A stretch of 64,000 nt of DNA from Clostridia bacterium (GCA_017631795.1 JAGBSO010000022.1:62001-126000); one strand, 5' to 3'; shown: positions 51,576 through 59,733, numbered from the stretch's first letter. Notes: generated by a model not told the origin, from the sequence alone. Translations and numbers: made by a program.

Positions 51576-52169
51576 ATGAAAAAAAAGTTTGCTGTTACTT
51601 TTATGGTATCAGGGATTATATGCATCTGTGTTGCCGTTGCAATTCTGATATACAATAATGCAGAAAGCAAAAAAGCTCAGCAGTACGCCGTGACAGTTAT
51701 GGACTCTATTGTGAATGTCATAAGCGAAAATGAGCAGTTGGATTATGAACAAGACCCGTTTGATACAGATATGCTCACAACAGAAATTGACGGATATGAA
51801 TATATCGGATATCTGCTGATTCCCAGAATCAATATGGAATTGCCCGTAATGGCTCAGTGGGATTATACAAGACTCAAGCTCTCCCCTTGCCGATACTACG
51901 GTTCTGTCAAAACAGACAATCTTGTGATTGCCGCTCACAATTACAGAAGTCAGTTCGGATATCTGGGCAATCTAACAGAAGGTGACATCGTGATGTTTAC
52001 GGATATGGAAGGCAAAACATTCACATATGAAGTTACTGTTGTTGAGCTCCTTCAGCCGACTGATACCGGCAAAGTAAAAGATACGGGCGATGATCTTATT
52101 CTTTACACCTGCAATTACAGAGGCGATGCAAGAATAACGGTAAGATGTTGCCGCGCAGGAAATCAATAA
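51576..52169 (+). CDS. Sortase family protein, last gene of the pilus operon
   Basis: 197 residues. N-terminal membrane helix (8-26), IGYLLIPRINMELPV near 77-91, catalytic His121 in AAHNYRSQFG, Cys179 in LYTCNYRGDARITVR and Arg190. Single membrane helix with no C-terminal helix, so it is not class C. It fits a housekeeping-like or pilus-anchoring sortase that attaches the base pilin to peptidoglycan; class is uncertain (class B/D-like). Ribosome site GCAGGAG. Its closeness to the minor pilin supports the base-anchoring role. Confidence 0.85.
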   Translation: MKKKFAVTFMVSGIICICVAVAILIYNNAESKKAQQYAVTVMDSIVNVISENEQLDYEQDPFDTDMLTTEIDGYEYIGYLLIPRINMELPVMAQWDYTRLKLSPCRYYGSVKTDNLVIAAHNYRSQFGYLGNLTEGDIVMFTDMEGKTFTYEVTVVELLQPTDTGKVKDTGDDLILYTCNYRGDARITVRCCRAGNQ

Positions 52170-52174
52170 AGCTG

Positions 52175-52200
52175 TCTCCCCGCATCTGTGGGGAGATTGT
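52175..52200 (+). terminator. Terminator-like hairpin after the pilus operon
   Basis: 7-base stem TCTCCCC/GGGGAGA with an 8-base loop; the T-run is weak (TTGTTATAT). Confidence 0.6.
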
Positions 52201-52206
52201 TATATA

Positions 52207-52235
52207 TTGAAAAATTCATTATCAGATGTTATAAT
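52207..52235 (+). promoter_or_regulatory. Promoter of murQ
   Basis: TTGAAA (52207-52212), 17 bases, TATAAT (52230-52235), 31 bases before the chosen murQ start. Confidence 0.75.
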
Positions 52236-52266
52236 TTTTAAAGATACAGAAATCGGAGTGACGGAT

Positions 52267-53181
52267 ATGAATACGGAACTTTCAAAATTAGATACGGAAA
52301 AACGAAATTTGCGTTCAATGAATATAGACTCATTGTCCACGGCAGACATGGTAAAACTTATCAACTCAGAAGACAGACTCTGTGCTGAAGCGGTGAATGC
52401 TGTATTATCAGAAACTGCACGCAGTATTGACATCATTTATGATAAACTTCGTTCAGGCGGCAGACTTTTTTACTGCGGTGCAGGCACTTCGGGACGTCTC
52501 GGTGTGTTGGATGCAGCAGAATGTCCGCCCACTTACGGTGTTGATCCCGACCTTGTTGTAGGATTGATCGCAGGTGGTCAATCTGCAATTCTTAAAGCTG
52601 TTGAAGGTGCAGAAGATAACGCTCAGCTCGGTGTTTCTGATTTAAAAGAACACAATTTCTCGGCTGATGATGTTCTTGTGGGAATCGCAGCAAGCGGCAG
52701 AACTCCTTATGTAATCGGTGCAATGAAGTATGCACGGAATACCGGTGCACCTGTAATTGCACTGGTCTGCTGCAACAACAGCGAGATGTCAGAACATGCT
52801 GATATTACCATAGCACCTGTACCGGGTCCTGAAGTTATCACAGGCTCATCACGCATGAAAAGCGGAACCTGTCAGAAAATGGTTCTTAACATGATATCTA
52901 CAGGCGTAATGATAAAACTCGGAAAAGTATACAGAAATCTGATGGTTGACGTAAAAGCAAGTAATAAAAAACTGTTGCAGAGAGCAGTTTCCATTGTTTG
53001 CACCGCAACAGGAGAAAATGAAGACCTTGTCAGGGAAACGCTTGAAAAATGTGATTATCATTGCAAGACAGCTATTATAATGTTGCTTCTGAATGTTGAC
53101 GTAAATACAGCACATCAGGTGCTCGAAGATTCAGAGGGACACATTGCAACAGCAATCAGAAAATATAAAGGTGATGACTGA
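52267..53181 (+). CDS. murQ: N-acetylmuramic acid 6-phosphate etherase
   Basis: 304 residues, the standard MurQ size. Sugar isomerase (SIS) fold with FYCGAGTSGRLGVLDAAE near 80-97, GVDPDLVVGLIAGG, GIAASGRTPYVIGAM near 145-160, and GSSRMKSGTCQKMVLN. It cleaves the lactyl ether of MurNAc-6-phosphate to give GlcNAc-6-phosphate and lactate. Start 52267 (GGAGTGACGGAT before it) is chosen because a promoter lies in the upstream frame. Followed by a one-base overlap with the kinase gene. Works in recycling of cell-wall sugars; no PTS importer (murP) is here. Confidence 0.95.
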   Translation: MNTELSKLDTEKRNLRSMNIDSLSTADMVKLINSEDRLCAEAVNAVLSETARSIDIIYDKLRSGGRLFYCGAGTSGRLGVLDAAECPPTYGVDPDLVVGLIAGGQSAILKAVEGAEDNAQLGVSDLKEHNFSADDVLVGIAASGRTPYVIGAMKYARNTGAPVIALVCCNNSEMSEHADITIAPVPGPEVITGSSRMKSGTCQKMVLNMISTGVMIKLGKVYRNLMVDVKASNKKLLQRAVSIVCTATGENEDLVRETLEKCDYHCKTAIIMLLLNVDVNTAHQVLEDSEGHIATAIRKYKGDD

Positions 53182-54089
53182 TGACATATTACTGCGGATG
53201 GGATGGAGGCGGCAGCAAAACAAATGTATGCATTACAGATGAATGCGGTGTTGTGCTTTCAGAAAAAACTTTCGGTCCGATCAATCTGAACGGAACTTCG
53301 GAAGACACAGTCAGAGAGTCTGTACGTAGCTGCGTTGATTTCATGAAGTCCTTCACAGGAAGTCTGACTGATTGTAAAGGTCTTGTTATAGGCATGGCAG
53401 GAGTCAGCAATCATGCAACCGCTGATTTTGTGCAGAATACAGTGCGTGTTTACGGCTATAACGGAAAACTTCAGCTTTTGGGTGATCATGAAACTGCACT
53501 GCACGGAGCAATAAACGGTCATGGTGCAATTCTGATTGCAGGGACAGGCTCAGTATGCTTCGGACGTGACAAAAACGGTGAAAATTTCCGTTGCGGAGGT
53601 TACGGACACCTGATTGATGACGAAGGAAGCGGATATGCAATCGGAAGAGATATACTGATTGCAGTGACACATGCTTATGACGGACGAGGACCTGAAACAT
53701 GTCTGTCAGAATATGTATATGAGAATCTTGATATCAGAAATCATAACAGCATGATTTCATGGTTGTACTCACCCGAAACAGACAAAAAACAGATTGCCGC
53801 ACTGGCACCGCTGTTATTACCTGCTCTGGCTCAGAACGACACAGCGGCATTACAGATTGCAGAAAAGGCTGCTAAGCATCTGGCCTCACTTGTGATATCA
53901 GGAATGAAAAAGGCTGATATAAAGACAGGTGAAGTTGCATTGATGGGAAGCATCCTGACTCATTATGATTCAATCAGAAACAAAGTGTCAGAACTTATTA
54001 AAAACGAATTACCGCAGATAAATATAATTAACCCGAGAAACAGCCCTGCAAAAGGAGCTGCTGATTTAGCAAGGGAATTATTTATGTAA
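53181..54089 (+). CDS. BadF/BadG-family N-acetylhexosamine kinase
   Basis: 302 residues of the ASKHA fold. GWDGGGSKTNVCITDECG near 6-23 (phosphate 1), GLVIGMAGVSN near 68, AGTGSVCFGRD near 115 (phosphate 2), GGYGHLIDDEGSGYAIGRD near 130, and a Gly-rich C-terminal segment. It likely phosphorylates N-acetylmuramic acid and/or GlcNAc (MurK-like), feeding MurQ. It is coupled to murQ by TGATG. This replaces a phosphotransferase import step. Confidence 0.87.
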   Translation: MTYYCGWDGGGSKTNVCITDECGVVLSEKTFGPINLNGTSEDTVRESVRSCVDFMKSFTGSLTDCKGLVIGMAGVSNHATADFVQNTVRVYGYNGKLQLLGDHETALHGAINGHGAILIAGTGSVCFGRDKNGENFRCGGYGHLIDDEGSGYAIGRDILIAVTHAYDGRGPETCLSEYVYENLDIRNHNSMISWLYSPETDKKQIAALAPLLLPALAQNDTAALQIAEKAAKHLASLVISGMKKADIKTGEVALMGSILTHYDSIRNKVSELIKNELPQINIINPRNSPAKGAADLARELFM

Positions 54090-54094
54090 AACAG

Positions 54095-54122
54095 AAACCA
54101 CCGCTTTGAACGGTGGTTTTAA
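54095..54122 (+). terminator. Terminator of the murQ operon
   Basis: Perfect 9-base stem AAACCACCG/CGGTGGTTT with 7-base loop, ending in a T-run. Between here and 54220 no gene is seen. Confidence 0.88.
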
Positions 54123-54221
54123 TTCTTTCTGTTACTCACGATAGATTTATCAATTAATATATTTTCCTTCATATTCACACATCCTTTAAACTTATTATAC
54201 ATAACATACAAAGAATTACAA

Positions 54222-54243
54222 TCGGGGGCGGGTGCCCCACCCG
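54222..54243. repeat. GC-rich hairpin next to the AT-rich inverted repeat
   Basis: CGGGTG/CACCCG with CCC loop within a run of G. It abuts the inverted-repeat element that follows. Confidence 0.5.
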
Positions 54244-54245
54244 AC

Positions 54246-54356
54246 ATTATTCATTATTAATTATTCATCAGCTTTGCGGCTTCATTATTCATTCGAAAAT
54301 CCATTCTTTTTAATGAATAATGAATGATGAATGATGAATATTGAAGAATGAATAAT
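54246..54356. repeat. AT-rich MITE-like inverted repeat
   Basis: Terminal arms ATTATTCATT (54246-54255) and AATGAATAAT (54347-54356) are perfect complements. Inner arms TTCATTATTCATT (54281-54293) and AATGAATAATGAA (54312-54324) are also perfect. No coding content; ORFs here are chance. Looks like a small non-autonomous repeat. Confidence 0.6.
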
Positions 54357-54363
54357 ACAAACA

Positions 54364-54394
54364 AAAATCCGCCCACTGTCGTGAACGGATTTTC
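54364..54394 (-). terminator. Terminator after the tRNA-Ser 3'-end fragment
   Basis: 8-base stem AAAATCCG/CGGATTTT, T-run on the minus strand, directly downstream of the 54397-54419 fragment. Confidence 0.6.
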
Positions 54395-54396
54395 GT

Positions 54397-54419
54397 TTGG
54401 CGGAGACGGTGGGATTCGA
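54397..54419 (-). repeat. Duplicated 3' end of tRNA-Ser (fragment)
   Basis: 23 bases identical to 54542-54564, the CCA end, acceptor 3' strand and half the T arm of the intact tRNA-Ser. The rest of a tRNA is absent, so it is not functional as tRNA. Separated by 145 bases from the intact copy, like an attachment-site duplication. Confidence 0.75.
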
Positions 54420-54513
54420 CGGCTGTCGCTTCGCTTTGCCGTCGGCAACAATTTTGTTCACCTTCGGTGAGAAGGGTTCGAATCCCTTTGACTGAGATTT
54501 TTTTTGAATAATA
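54420..54513. other. Structured non-coding spacer between the tRNA-Ser 3'-end repeats
   Basis: Contains the hairpin CGACGGC/GCCGTCG, a second hairpin TTCACC/GGTGA and a T-arm-like GGGTTCGAATCCC. No gene is seen. It is part of the 145-base unit between the two 23-base direct repeats. Confidence 0.5.
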
Positions 54514-54514
54514 T

Positions 54515-54541
54515 AAAAAAGACTGTGCGTTTGCACAGTCC
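54515..54541 (-). terminator. Terminator of tRNA-Ser
   Basis: Stem GACTGTGC/GCACAGTC with a 4-base loop, then a T-run on the minus strand, 1 base after the tRNA CCA. Confidence 0.85.
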
Positions 54542-54542
54542 T

Positions 54543-54631
54543 TGGCGGAGACGGTGGGATTCGAACCCACGTCCCTCAAGGGGCATCATGATTTCGAGTC
54601 ATGTCCGTTATGACCACTTCGATACGTCTCC
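54543..54631 (-). tRNA. tRNA-Ser (anticodon CGA)
   Basis: Minus strand: acceptor GGAGACG/CGTCTCC with discriminator G and encoded CCA. The anticodon loop CTCGAAA in ATGA/TCAT gives anticodon CGA, reading UCG. The long variable arm (GCCCCTTGAGGG region) is typical of class II tRNA-Ser, and the T arm is GTGGGTTCGAATCCCAC. Its terminator follows directly. Confidence 0.95.
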
Positions 54632-54728
54632 ATGTATTAAGATGCTTTGTTATTTTATCAAAGTATCACCATTTTGTCAATACTTATGTATTGAAGCAAC
54701 TGATTTTCCGATAAGCTCAAAAGCAAAC

Positions 54729-54759
54729 GGATTGCAGAATCCCTGTTTCTGCAATCCGC
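54729..54759. terminator. Terminator-like hairpin after the double flavoprotein gene
   Basis: Long stem CGGATTGCAGAA pairing with TTCTGCAATCCG, loop about 6. The T-run is good on the plus strand and weak on the minus strand, which is the direction of the flanking gene. Confidence 0.5.
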
Positions 54760-54763
54760 ATTT

Positions 54764-56113
54764 TTATTTCTTTTTATCCATATCGTCAAGCACTTTTTTA
54801 TAGGGCATTACCATACCTTCATTCATCATATTGCCCATTTTTGCTTTAATTTTTTCAGATGAATTGAGTGCGCCCACAAGATACATCAGCATTGTTGTGC
54901 CTTTTTTCTTCTGGGGGAAATCATACTGTCCGTGTGATTTGAAAAATTTGTGGTCAGCCTTCATGAGACCTCGCATCTGATAAATAAGGTCACGGAAGAT
55001 TCTCATTCCGCCTACACCGTAGAAATTCTGCGGCTGAGTATTCTTGTTTTCAAGTGCATATACAAGTGAATCTGCAAGCTTATCTATTTCATAATCGGGA
55101 TTTTTTTCATCTGTTGCAAAGCCTGCAAGAATATTTCCGCCGACCTGTGCTCTGCCTTCAAGTATTGTCTGCAGATTGACTTCCCTGCTGTATTCACCGC
55201 TGATAAGATAACCGACGGGCATGCCGATTGTAACTGTTCTGTGACCGTTACAGAACTGACGGTCATCATACATCTTGAATATTGAACCCATTGAATGATC
55301 TTTGATTCTGAAAGCATAGATAATTGCATCTGCAGTCTGGATTTCATTTCTGAGAAAATCATCAAATCCGTCCTTATATACACATTTTCCGTCTGATGCA
55401 CAACGGAAACATCCGAGACATCCTCCCTTGAACGGATATTCCCTGATATTGATAATGCGTGTTTTAACAGGAAGTTTTGCTCTGAAACGGCATATCATTG
55501 CACCGAGCTGTGCGTCATCTTCTGCAAGGTCTGCAACAATCACGACATTGCCTTTTTTGTTATCATTGTCTGCATCAGCAGGAGTAACTTCTGCACTTTT
55601 ATAAGAAGAATCACCGTAAAAAGCAGGTTCATAATAATCCTTTTCAATGCTCCAGCAAAGATGATCGAAGAAATTTTTTGCTTCTTTTCTGCCCTTTTCT
55701 GTTGTAAGGTCATCCATGTCTGCAGAAAGACCTCTGACATACTTCATGCCCATGTCATCGCAGTTTTCCTGAATATATCTGTGTGCGGTAACATCATAGA
55801 AATGCTTTGACGTTGTTATCTGAGTGGCAAATTTACCTTTGACATCAACATTATTCTCTTTCATCAGTTCAACAAAACGATGAAGCTGACAAGTAGCGAT
55901 AAATGTATATACAGGATATGAAAACAGCAGAACATCGGCAGATTCAATCTTTGCCTTTGATTCGCTGAAATTTTTTTCAATAGCCTTGATTCTCTGTCCC
56001 ACATGAATGATTTCAAAATCATGTCCGGGATAAAGTTTCTGAAGATAAAGAACTGTATGTAAAGTTATGCTGTATTTACCTTTGGGGCTTCCGTTGAGTA
56101 CAAGAATTTTCAT
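54764..56113 (-). CDS. Double flavodoxin-fold protein (FMN reductase-like fusion)
   Basis: 449 residues. Residues 1-150 form one flavodoxin-type domain (ILVLNGSPKGKYSITLHTVL; FSYPVYTFIATCQL). Residues about 180-400 form a second (VVIVADLAEDDAQLGAMICR; GCLGCFRCASDGKC cysteine cluster; AIIYAFRIKDHSMGSIFKMY). The tail (400-449) is Lys-rich and Met-rich. The second half matches iron-sulfur flavoproteins with a Cys cluster. It should be a soluble NAD(P)H-dependent oxidoreductase or electron carrier; substrate unknown. Promoter at 56142-56169 and AAAGGAG box. Confidence 0.8.
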   Translation of the reverse strand: MKILVLNGSPKGKYSITLHTVLYLQKLYPGHDFEIIHVGQRIKAIEKNFSESKAKIESADVLLFSYPVYTFIATCQLHRFVELMKENNVDVKGKFATQITTSKHFYDVTAHRYIQENCDDMGMKYVRGLSADMDDLTTEKGRKEAKNFFDHLCWSIEKDYYEPAFYGDSSYKSAEVTPADADNDNKKGNVVIVADLAEDDAQLGAMICRFRAKLPVKTRIINIREYPFKGGCLGCFRCASDGKCVYKDGFDDFLRNEIQTADAIIYAFRIKDHSMGSIFKMYDDRQFCNGHRTVTIGMPVGYLISGEYSREVNLQTILEGRAQVGGNILAGFATDEKNPDYEIDKLADSLVYALENKNTQPQNFYGVGGMRIFRDLIYQMRGLMKADHKFFKSHGQYDFPQKKKGTTMLMYLVGALNSSEKIKAKMGNMMNEGMVMPYKKVLDDMDKKK

Positions 56114-56141
56114 TGTTAATCTCCTTTGATTTTATAATATT

Positions 56142-56169
56142 ATTATACATCAAAAACAATATATGTCAA
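56142..56169 (-). promoter_or_regulatory. Promoter of the double flavoprotein
   Basis: Minus strand TTGACA (56164-56169), 16 bases, TATAAT (56142-56147). Confidence 0.75.
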
Positions 56170-56173
56170 ACTA

Positions 56174-56202
56174 TTGTTTTGTTTTTTCAGTTCTGTTATA
56201 AT
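56174..56202 (+). promoter_or_regulatory. Promoter of the 56225 membrane protein
   Basis: TTGTTT (56174-56179), 17 bases, TATAAT (56197-56202). It argues against the longer start at 56174. Confidence 0.65.
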
Positions 56203-56224
56203 ATTAATAAAGGAAGTGATATTT

Positions 56225-56887
56225 TTGGCAAGAGAAAGCATGAGAATCTGGTTTGCCAAAGGAAACAGGCATCGTTATCTGACATATATCACAGCAATTT
56301 TTTTCATTATACTCGTTGCAGAAAAATTTACCGAATGTATATCCGCAGAATTCTGGCAGGGATTGTCAGCATTTGATTTAGAGATGTCTTTCGGCGATTT
56401 GTTCAGCATTGTTGTATATTCGTCAATGTCGGTTCTTATTCTTTCAAAAGCAGATTATAAATATCTGCTTATTCCGGACGGATTGCTGTTTCTGTCAAAA
56501 CTCATTCATGTAATTGAGGGGTTTGACCATCTGTTTCCGCTTACCGACAATGATATTCTGACAAAAATAACCGCAATTGAAGAAATCGTTGACAATTTTC
56601 TGTTTATGGTTTTTCTTACGATATTCTTTTCGGGAAAACTGCTCAAACATCTTGCAGGACATATAAAATTCCTGATTCCTTATGTATGTGTGCTGTCATT
56701 GTTTCTGATTTTTCCCACCACAGTTGTGATTGAAACAATAAAAGCACTGATTGAAGCAGAATTCTTCTCATATCCGGTATCCGTTATGACATTCAATTTT
56801 ATAAAAGCTGTTTCAAAAGAAATTTTTCTTGATATTCCGTATTTCTTTCTTGTACTGATGGTGTATTACAAACCGAAAAAACACTAA
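56225..56887 (+). CDS. Multi-pass membrane protein, unknown
   Basis: 220 residues. Five to six hydrophobic helices (for example YLTYITAIFFIILVAEKF; LFSIVVYSSMSVLILS; FLMVFLTIFFSG; FLIPYVCVLSLFLIF; IPYFFLVLMVYY) separated by short loops with no family motif. AAGGA lies 10 bases before the TTG at 56225; an ATG at 56240 is an alternative start. No domain recognised. Function unknown; likely a small integral-membrane protein. Confidence 0.6.
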   Translation: MARESMRIWFAKGNRHRYLTYITAIFFIILVAEKFTECISAEFWQGLSAFDLEMSFGDLFSIVVYSSMSVLILSKADYKYLLIPDGLLFLSKLIHVIEGFDHLFPLTDNDILTKITAIEEIVDNFLFMVFLTIFFSGKLLKHLAGHIKFLIPYVCVLSLFLIFPTTVVIETIKALIEAEFFSYPVSVMTFNFIKAVSKEIFLDIPYFFLVLMVYYKPKKH

Positions 56888-56919
56888 AAAAAGGGATGTA
56901 AATTTACATCCCTTTTTTT
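56886..56919. terminator. Bidirectional terminator
   Basis: Perfect 10-base palindrome GGGATGTAAA/TTTACATCCC flanked by runs of A and T, between converging genes. Confidence 0.92.
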
Positions 56920-56925
56920 GTTGTA

Positions 56926-59058
56926 TCAGAATTTTGTTATTGTACCGGCATCGTATGCAAAGGGCACAAAGCCTGTTTTAAGTGCGGGACTGTTTTCTGC
57001 AAGAGTAAAATCTCTGTTCTCGGCATCTCTGAAAAGCGGATTTTCAAAAACTGCATTGTTATAATAGCCTCTTGCTGTCATGACAACGAGTGTATGTCTT
57101 TCAACAACTTTCATTGATTTGCCTGAATAGACATTGCCGCCGTTTTTATAATCCCAGTAAAGATTACTGTCATCCTTGAACCAGTTTTTCTTGACAGAAT
57201 CCTTATACATTACTGTGTTATCACCCACAAGAATGTTATTTGTAAGGGTAAGTGAATTATGGTCTTCATGTCTTGTGACGATAAACTGACCTTCACCGCC
57301 GAAAGCAAAAATATTGTTTCTTACGATATTTTCCTTACCGTAATGCTGATGGAAAGTCTGTGATGAGCAGTCATAAACAAGATTGTTTTCAACTGTGATA
57401 CCGCTTGAACCTTCGTCAAGGTAGATCCCCCATCCGCCGTAACCGTATGCGCCTTCATCACAGCCAACATTATAAATTATATTGCCTGAAAGAACCGTAT
57501 CGGGCTGAATACCGAGTGTATAGATACCGCCCATATCTGAAAGCCATCCGTTGCCGATATTATAGATAAGGTTATCCTTTACCTGAATGTTGTTTGTGGG
57601 ATTATCTGAATATCCCCAGTTCCAGCCTACGGAAACACCTGTATACCAACCGTCATGGATTTCGTTGTTTGAAAGTTCACAGTCAATCGCATGAGTAAGA
57701 AGAATACCGATTGCGTTATTGAAAAGTCTGCCGTAGAAACCGATGTGACAGTCCCTTATGTTGATATTCTTTGTGGTTGCGGGAACAACAAAATCACCGT
57801 CAATAAAAACTGCGTTACCGCCGATTTCATTGAATTTACAGGTTGTGATGTTGCAGTTTTCCGATGCCTTGCTGAACTTCACTGCTGTGTATGAAATGTT
57901 TTCAAAAAGGCAATCTGTAAAATTGATACCCTTTGATGCAACGATGTTGATAGCGGCAGGAACTTCGTATGCAGCCTGCGGATGTTCACCGCCGTATGCG
58001 ATATTATCATACAAAGGATGAGTTTCATCAAAAATATCACTGAAGAATGTACCGTCAACGGGATTCCAGTCTGAGTTTATAAAATCAATACCCTGAAACG
58101 CAATGTTTTCTGCATTATTGAAAGTGAAGAACTGTTCTGTTCTGCCTGCGAAAAGAACTGTGTTATCAACAGTATCGCCATCTTCGGGGATGTAATAGAG
58201 CTTCTGTTCAGCTCTGTCAAGATACCATTCACCGGGAAGAGAAAGTGCTTCTTTTACATTTTCAAAAATATAGTTATCATCGACTCTGAGAGTCATGGCT
58301 GTTGGCTTTGTTGTTTCGATTCTGCCTGTTTTCACATCGACTGAATGAAGCGGAAGATGTTCATCGCACCAGTAGTGCATAACCTTGACTTCAACATCAC
58401 CGATGTTTGCAAAATTGAGAAGATTTTCCTTATGTGCATAAAATGCAAGACCATGTGTGAAGAATTCAACATTCCATTCAGAAGCAATGCCTTCGTCTGT
58501 TGCGGGATCTGCAATTTTGAACACATCATTCTTGGGATACTGTGAACGTGAAAGTCTTCTGTTGCCTTTAAAAAGTGAACGGAAATAGTCATCATCGCTG
58601 TTTATGGCAACATCTGAAACAAATGCTCTGACACCGTTGATTGTTGTTTCTGACCAGTCAGAAACTGCCTTTGCACCTGTGAATTCAACCTTTTCATCGG
58701 GATATGAACGGTAAAGAACATTCTGTCTGTCTGCCTGTGTGAAATCCACTGTTTCATCAATAAAATATGTGCCTTCTCTGAACCAAACGGTAACAGCATC
58801 ATCACCGTCTTTTGTTTTTGCAAGTTCCTTTGCTTTTGCAAGAGTTTTTACAGGTGAATCGGGAGTGCCTGAATTATTGTCATCACCATCGGGTGAAACC
58901 ATAATATCATCTGCACTGAAAATGAATTCACCTTCGTCAAAAACAACCTGTTCTTTTATTTCAGGCTCAGTGAAGATACCTTCAACAGGTGCAGCAGGTG
59001 AAAAAATCATTGTAAACCATGTCATCATTGCTGTGAAGAATGCGATAATTTTTGCCAT
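56926..59058 (-). CDS. Secreted right-handed beta-helix protein, GH141-like
   Basis: 710 residues. N-terminal hydrophobic signal (AKIIAFFTAMMTWFTMIFSP), then about residues 50-120 with DIMVSPDGDDNNSGTPDSPV and WFREGTYFIDETVDFTQADR, as in GH141 proteins. A long right-handed beta-helix follows with repeated NN-I and G-G motifs (YTAVKFSKASENCNITTCKF; YTGVSVGWNWGYSDN; GIYLDEGSSGITVENN). The family includes alpha-L-fucosidases and xylanases; the second fucosidase gene in the operon favours fucose linkages. This is the one glycosidase candidate in the window predicted to be secreted. Last gene of the 60744-56926 operon. Confidence 0.8.
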   Translation of the reverse strand: MAKIIAFFTAMMTWFTMIFSPAAPVEGIFTEPEIKEQVVFDEGEFIFSADDIMVSPDGDDNNSGTPDSPVKTLAKAKELAKTKDGDDAVTVWFREGTYFIDETVDFTQADRQNVLYRSYPDEKVEFTGAKAVSDWSETTINGVRAFVSDVAINSDDDYFRSLFKGNRRLSRSQYPKNDVFKIADPATDEGIASEWNVEFFTHGLAFYAHKENLLNFANIGDVEVKVMHYWCDEHLPLHSVDVKTGRIETTKPTAMTLRVDDNYIFENVKEALSLPGEWYLDRAEQKLYYIPEDGDTVDNTVLFAGRTEQFFTFNNAENIAFQGIDFINSDWNPVDGTFFSDIFDETHPLYDNIAYGGEHPQAAYEVPAAINIVASKGINFTDCLFENISYTAVKFSKASENCNITTCKFNEIGGNAVFIDGDFVVPATTKNINIRDCHIGFYGRLFNNAIGILLTHAIDCELSNNEIHDGWYTGVSVGWNWGYSDNPTNNIQVKDNLIYNIGNGWLSDMGGIYTLGIQPDTVLSGNIIYNVGCDEGAYGYGGWGIYLDEGSSGITVENNLVYDCSSQTFHQHYGKENIVRNNIFAFGGEGQFIVTRHEDHNSLTLTNNILVGDNTVMYKDSVKKNWFKDDSNLYWDYKNGGNVYSGKSMKVVERHTLVVMTARGYYNNAVFENPLFRDAENRDFTLAENSPALKTGFVPFAYDAGTITKF

Positions 59059-59069
59059 AATACTCTACC

Positions 59070-59732
59070 TCAGATCCATTCAAATTCGTGACCGCCGGCA
59101 CCTAGTTCAAAATGATACTTTGCAATGCCGAGATCCATTTTTGCATAAGGGCCGAAAAGTGCTTTTGCTTTGACTTTGTTATCATCAACCAATGTGAAGT
59201 GAAACTTCTGCTGATTCATTGCAGTCGGTGCTGTCAGCACAGCATCCATACCTGCTGCGAACCACCCGGGCATTTCACCTTTCACCGTACAAAGCTCCGA
59301 AAGGGGTTTGTTTTTATGTTCTCTGCCGCTGTGAACACCGTAACCGACGGAAATCACAACCTGCAGTTTTTCACCTTTTTTGCAGATGTATTTTGTTTTA
59401 CCTTTGCTGAATGTCAGAGCAACCCAGCATGTGTTAAGACCGAGCATCTGACAAAGAAGAACAAGCTCTTCTCCGTAATATCCGATTTCTTCGCTTCTGC
59501 CGTTTTTTGAACAGATTGCGATGTAATCGGTACAACCCGAAAAATGTCCGTAGGATGCCATTGCACCTGTAAAAGCTTCGGGTTCGTTTGTCACAAACTG
59601 AATATCAAGTCCTGATTCTTCGTTTATTGCTGCGATTGCTTTTTCAATTTCTGCAATTTTTTCGGGTTCAATGGGTTGGTCTGTATAACGTCTGACAGAA
59701 TGTCTTTCTTTCATTGCCTGTAATATATCCAT
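59070..59732 (-). CDS. Nitroreductase family protein
   Basis: 220 residues, one-domain NfsA/FRP-type. KERHSVRRYTDQPIE at 8-22 is the N-terminal FMN motif. GYYGEELVLLCQMLGLNTCW near 82-101 and FAAGMDAVLTAPTAMNQQKF near 160-180 are family motifs. It should be an FMN-dependent, NAD(P)H-linked reductase in the cytoplasm. Its start overlaps the ribosome site AAGGAG at the end of the fucosidase gene, only 1 base between stop and ATG. Its role beside fucosidases is unclear; perhaps redox maintenance or aglycone reduction. Confidence 0.85.
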   Translation of the reverse strand: MDILQAMKERHSVRRYTDQPIEPEKIAEIEKAIAAINEESGLDIQFVTNEPEAFTGAMASYGHFSGCTDYIAICSKNGRSEEIGYYGEELVLLCQMLGLNTCWVALTFSKGKTKYICKKGEKLQVVISVGYGVHSGREHKNKPLSELCTVKGEMPGWFAAGMDAVLTAPTAMNQQKFHFTLVDDNKVKAKALFGPYAKMDLGIAKYHFELGAGGHEFEWI

Positions 59733-59733
59733 A

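Noticed and set aside
52207-52266. A 20-residue N-terminal extension of murQ
   Set aside because: A TTGAAA-17-TATAAT promoter lies within it and the well-placed GGAG box precedes ATG 52267.
54397-54419. A second tRNA-Ser gene
   Set aside because: Only 23 bases of the 3' end match; no anticodon arm, D arm or 5' acceptor strand follows.
54285-54579. Several overlapping minus-strand ORFs with Ser/Lys/Pro-rich products in the tRNA-Ser region
   Set aside because: They read through the inverted repeat, the terminators and the tRNA 3' end, lack ribosome sites, and fit chance translation of non-coding repeats.
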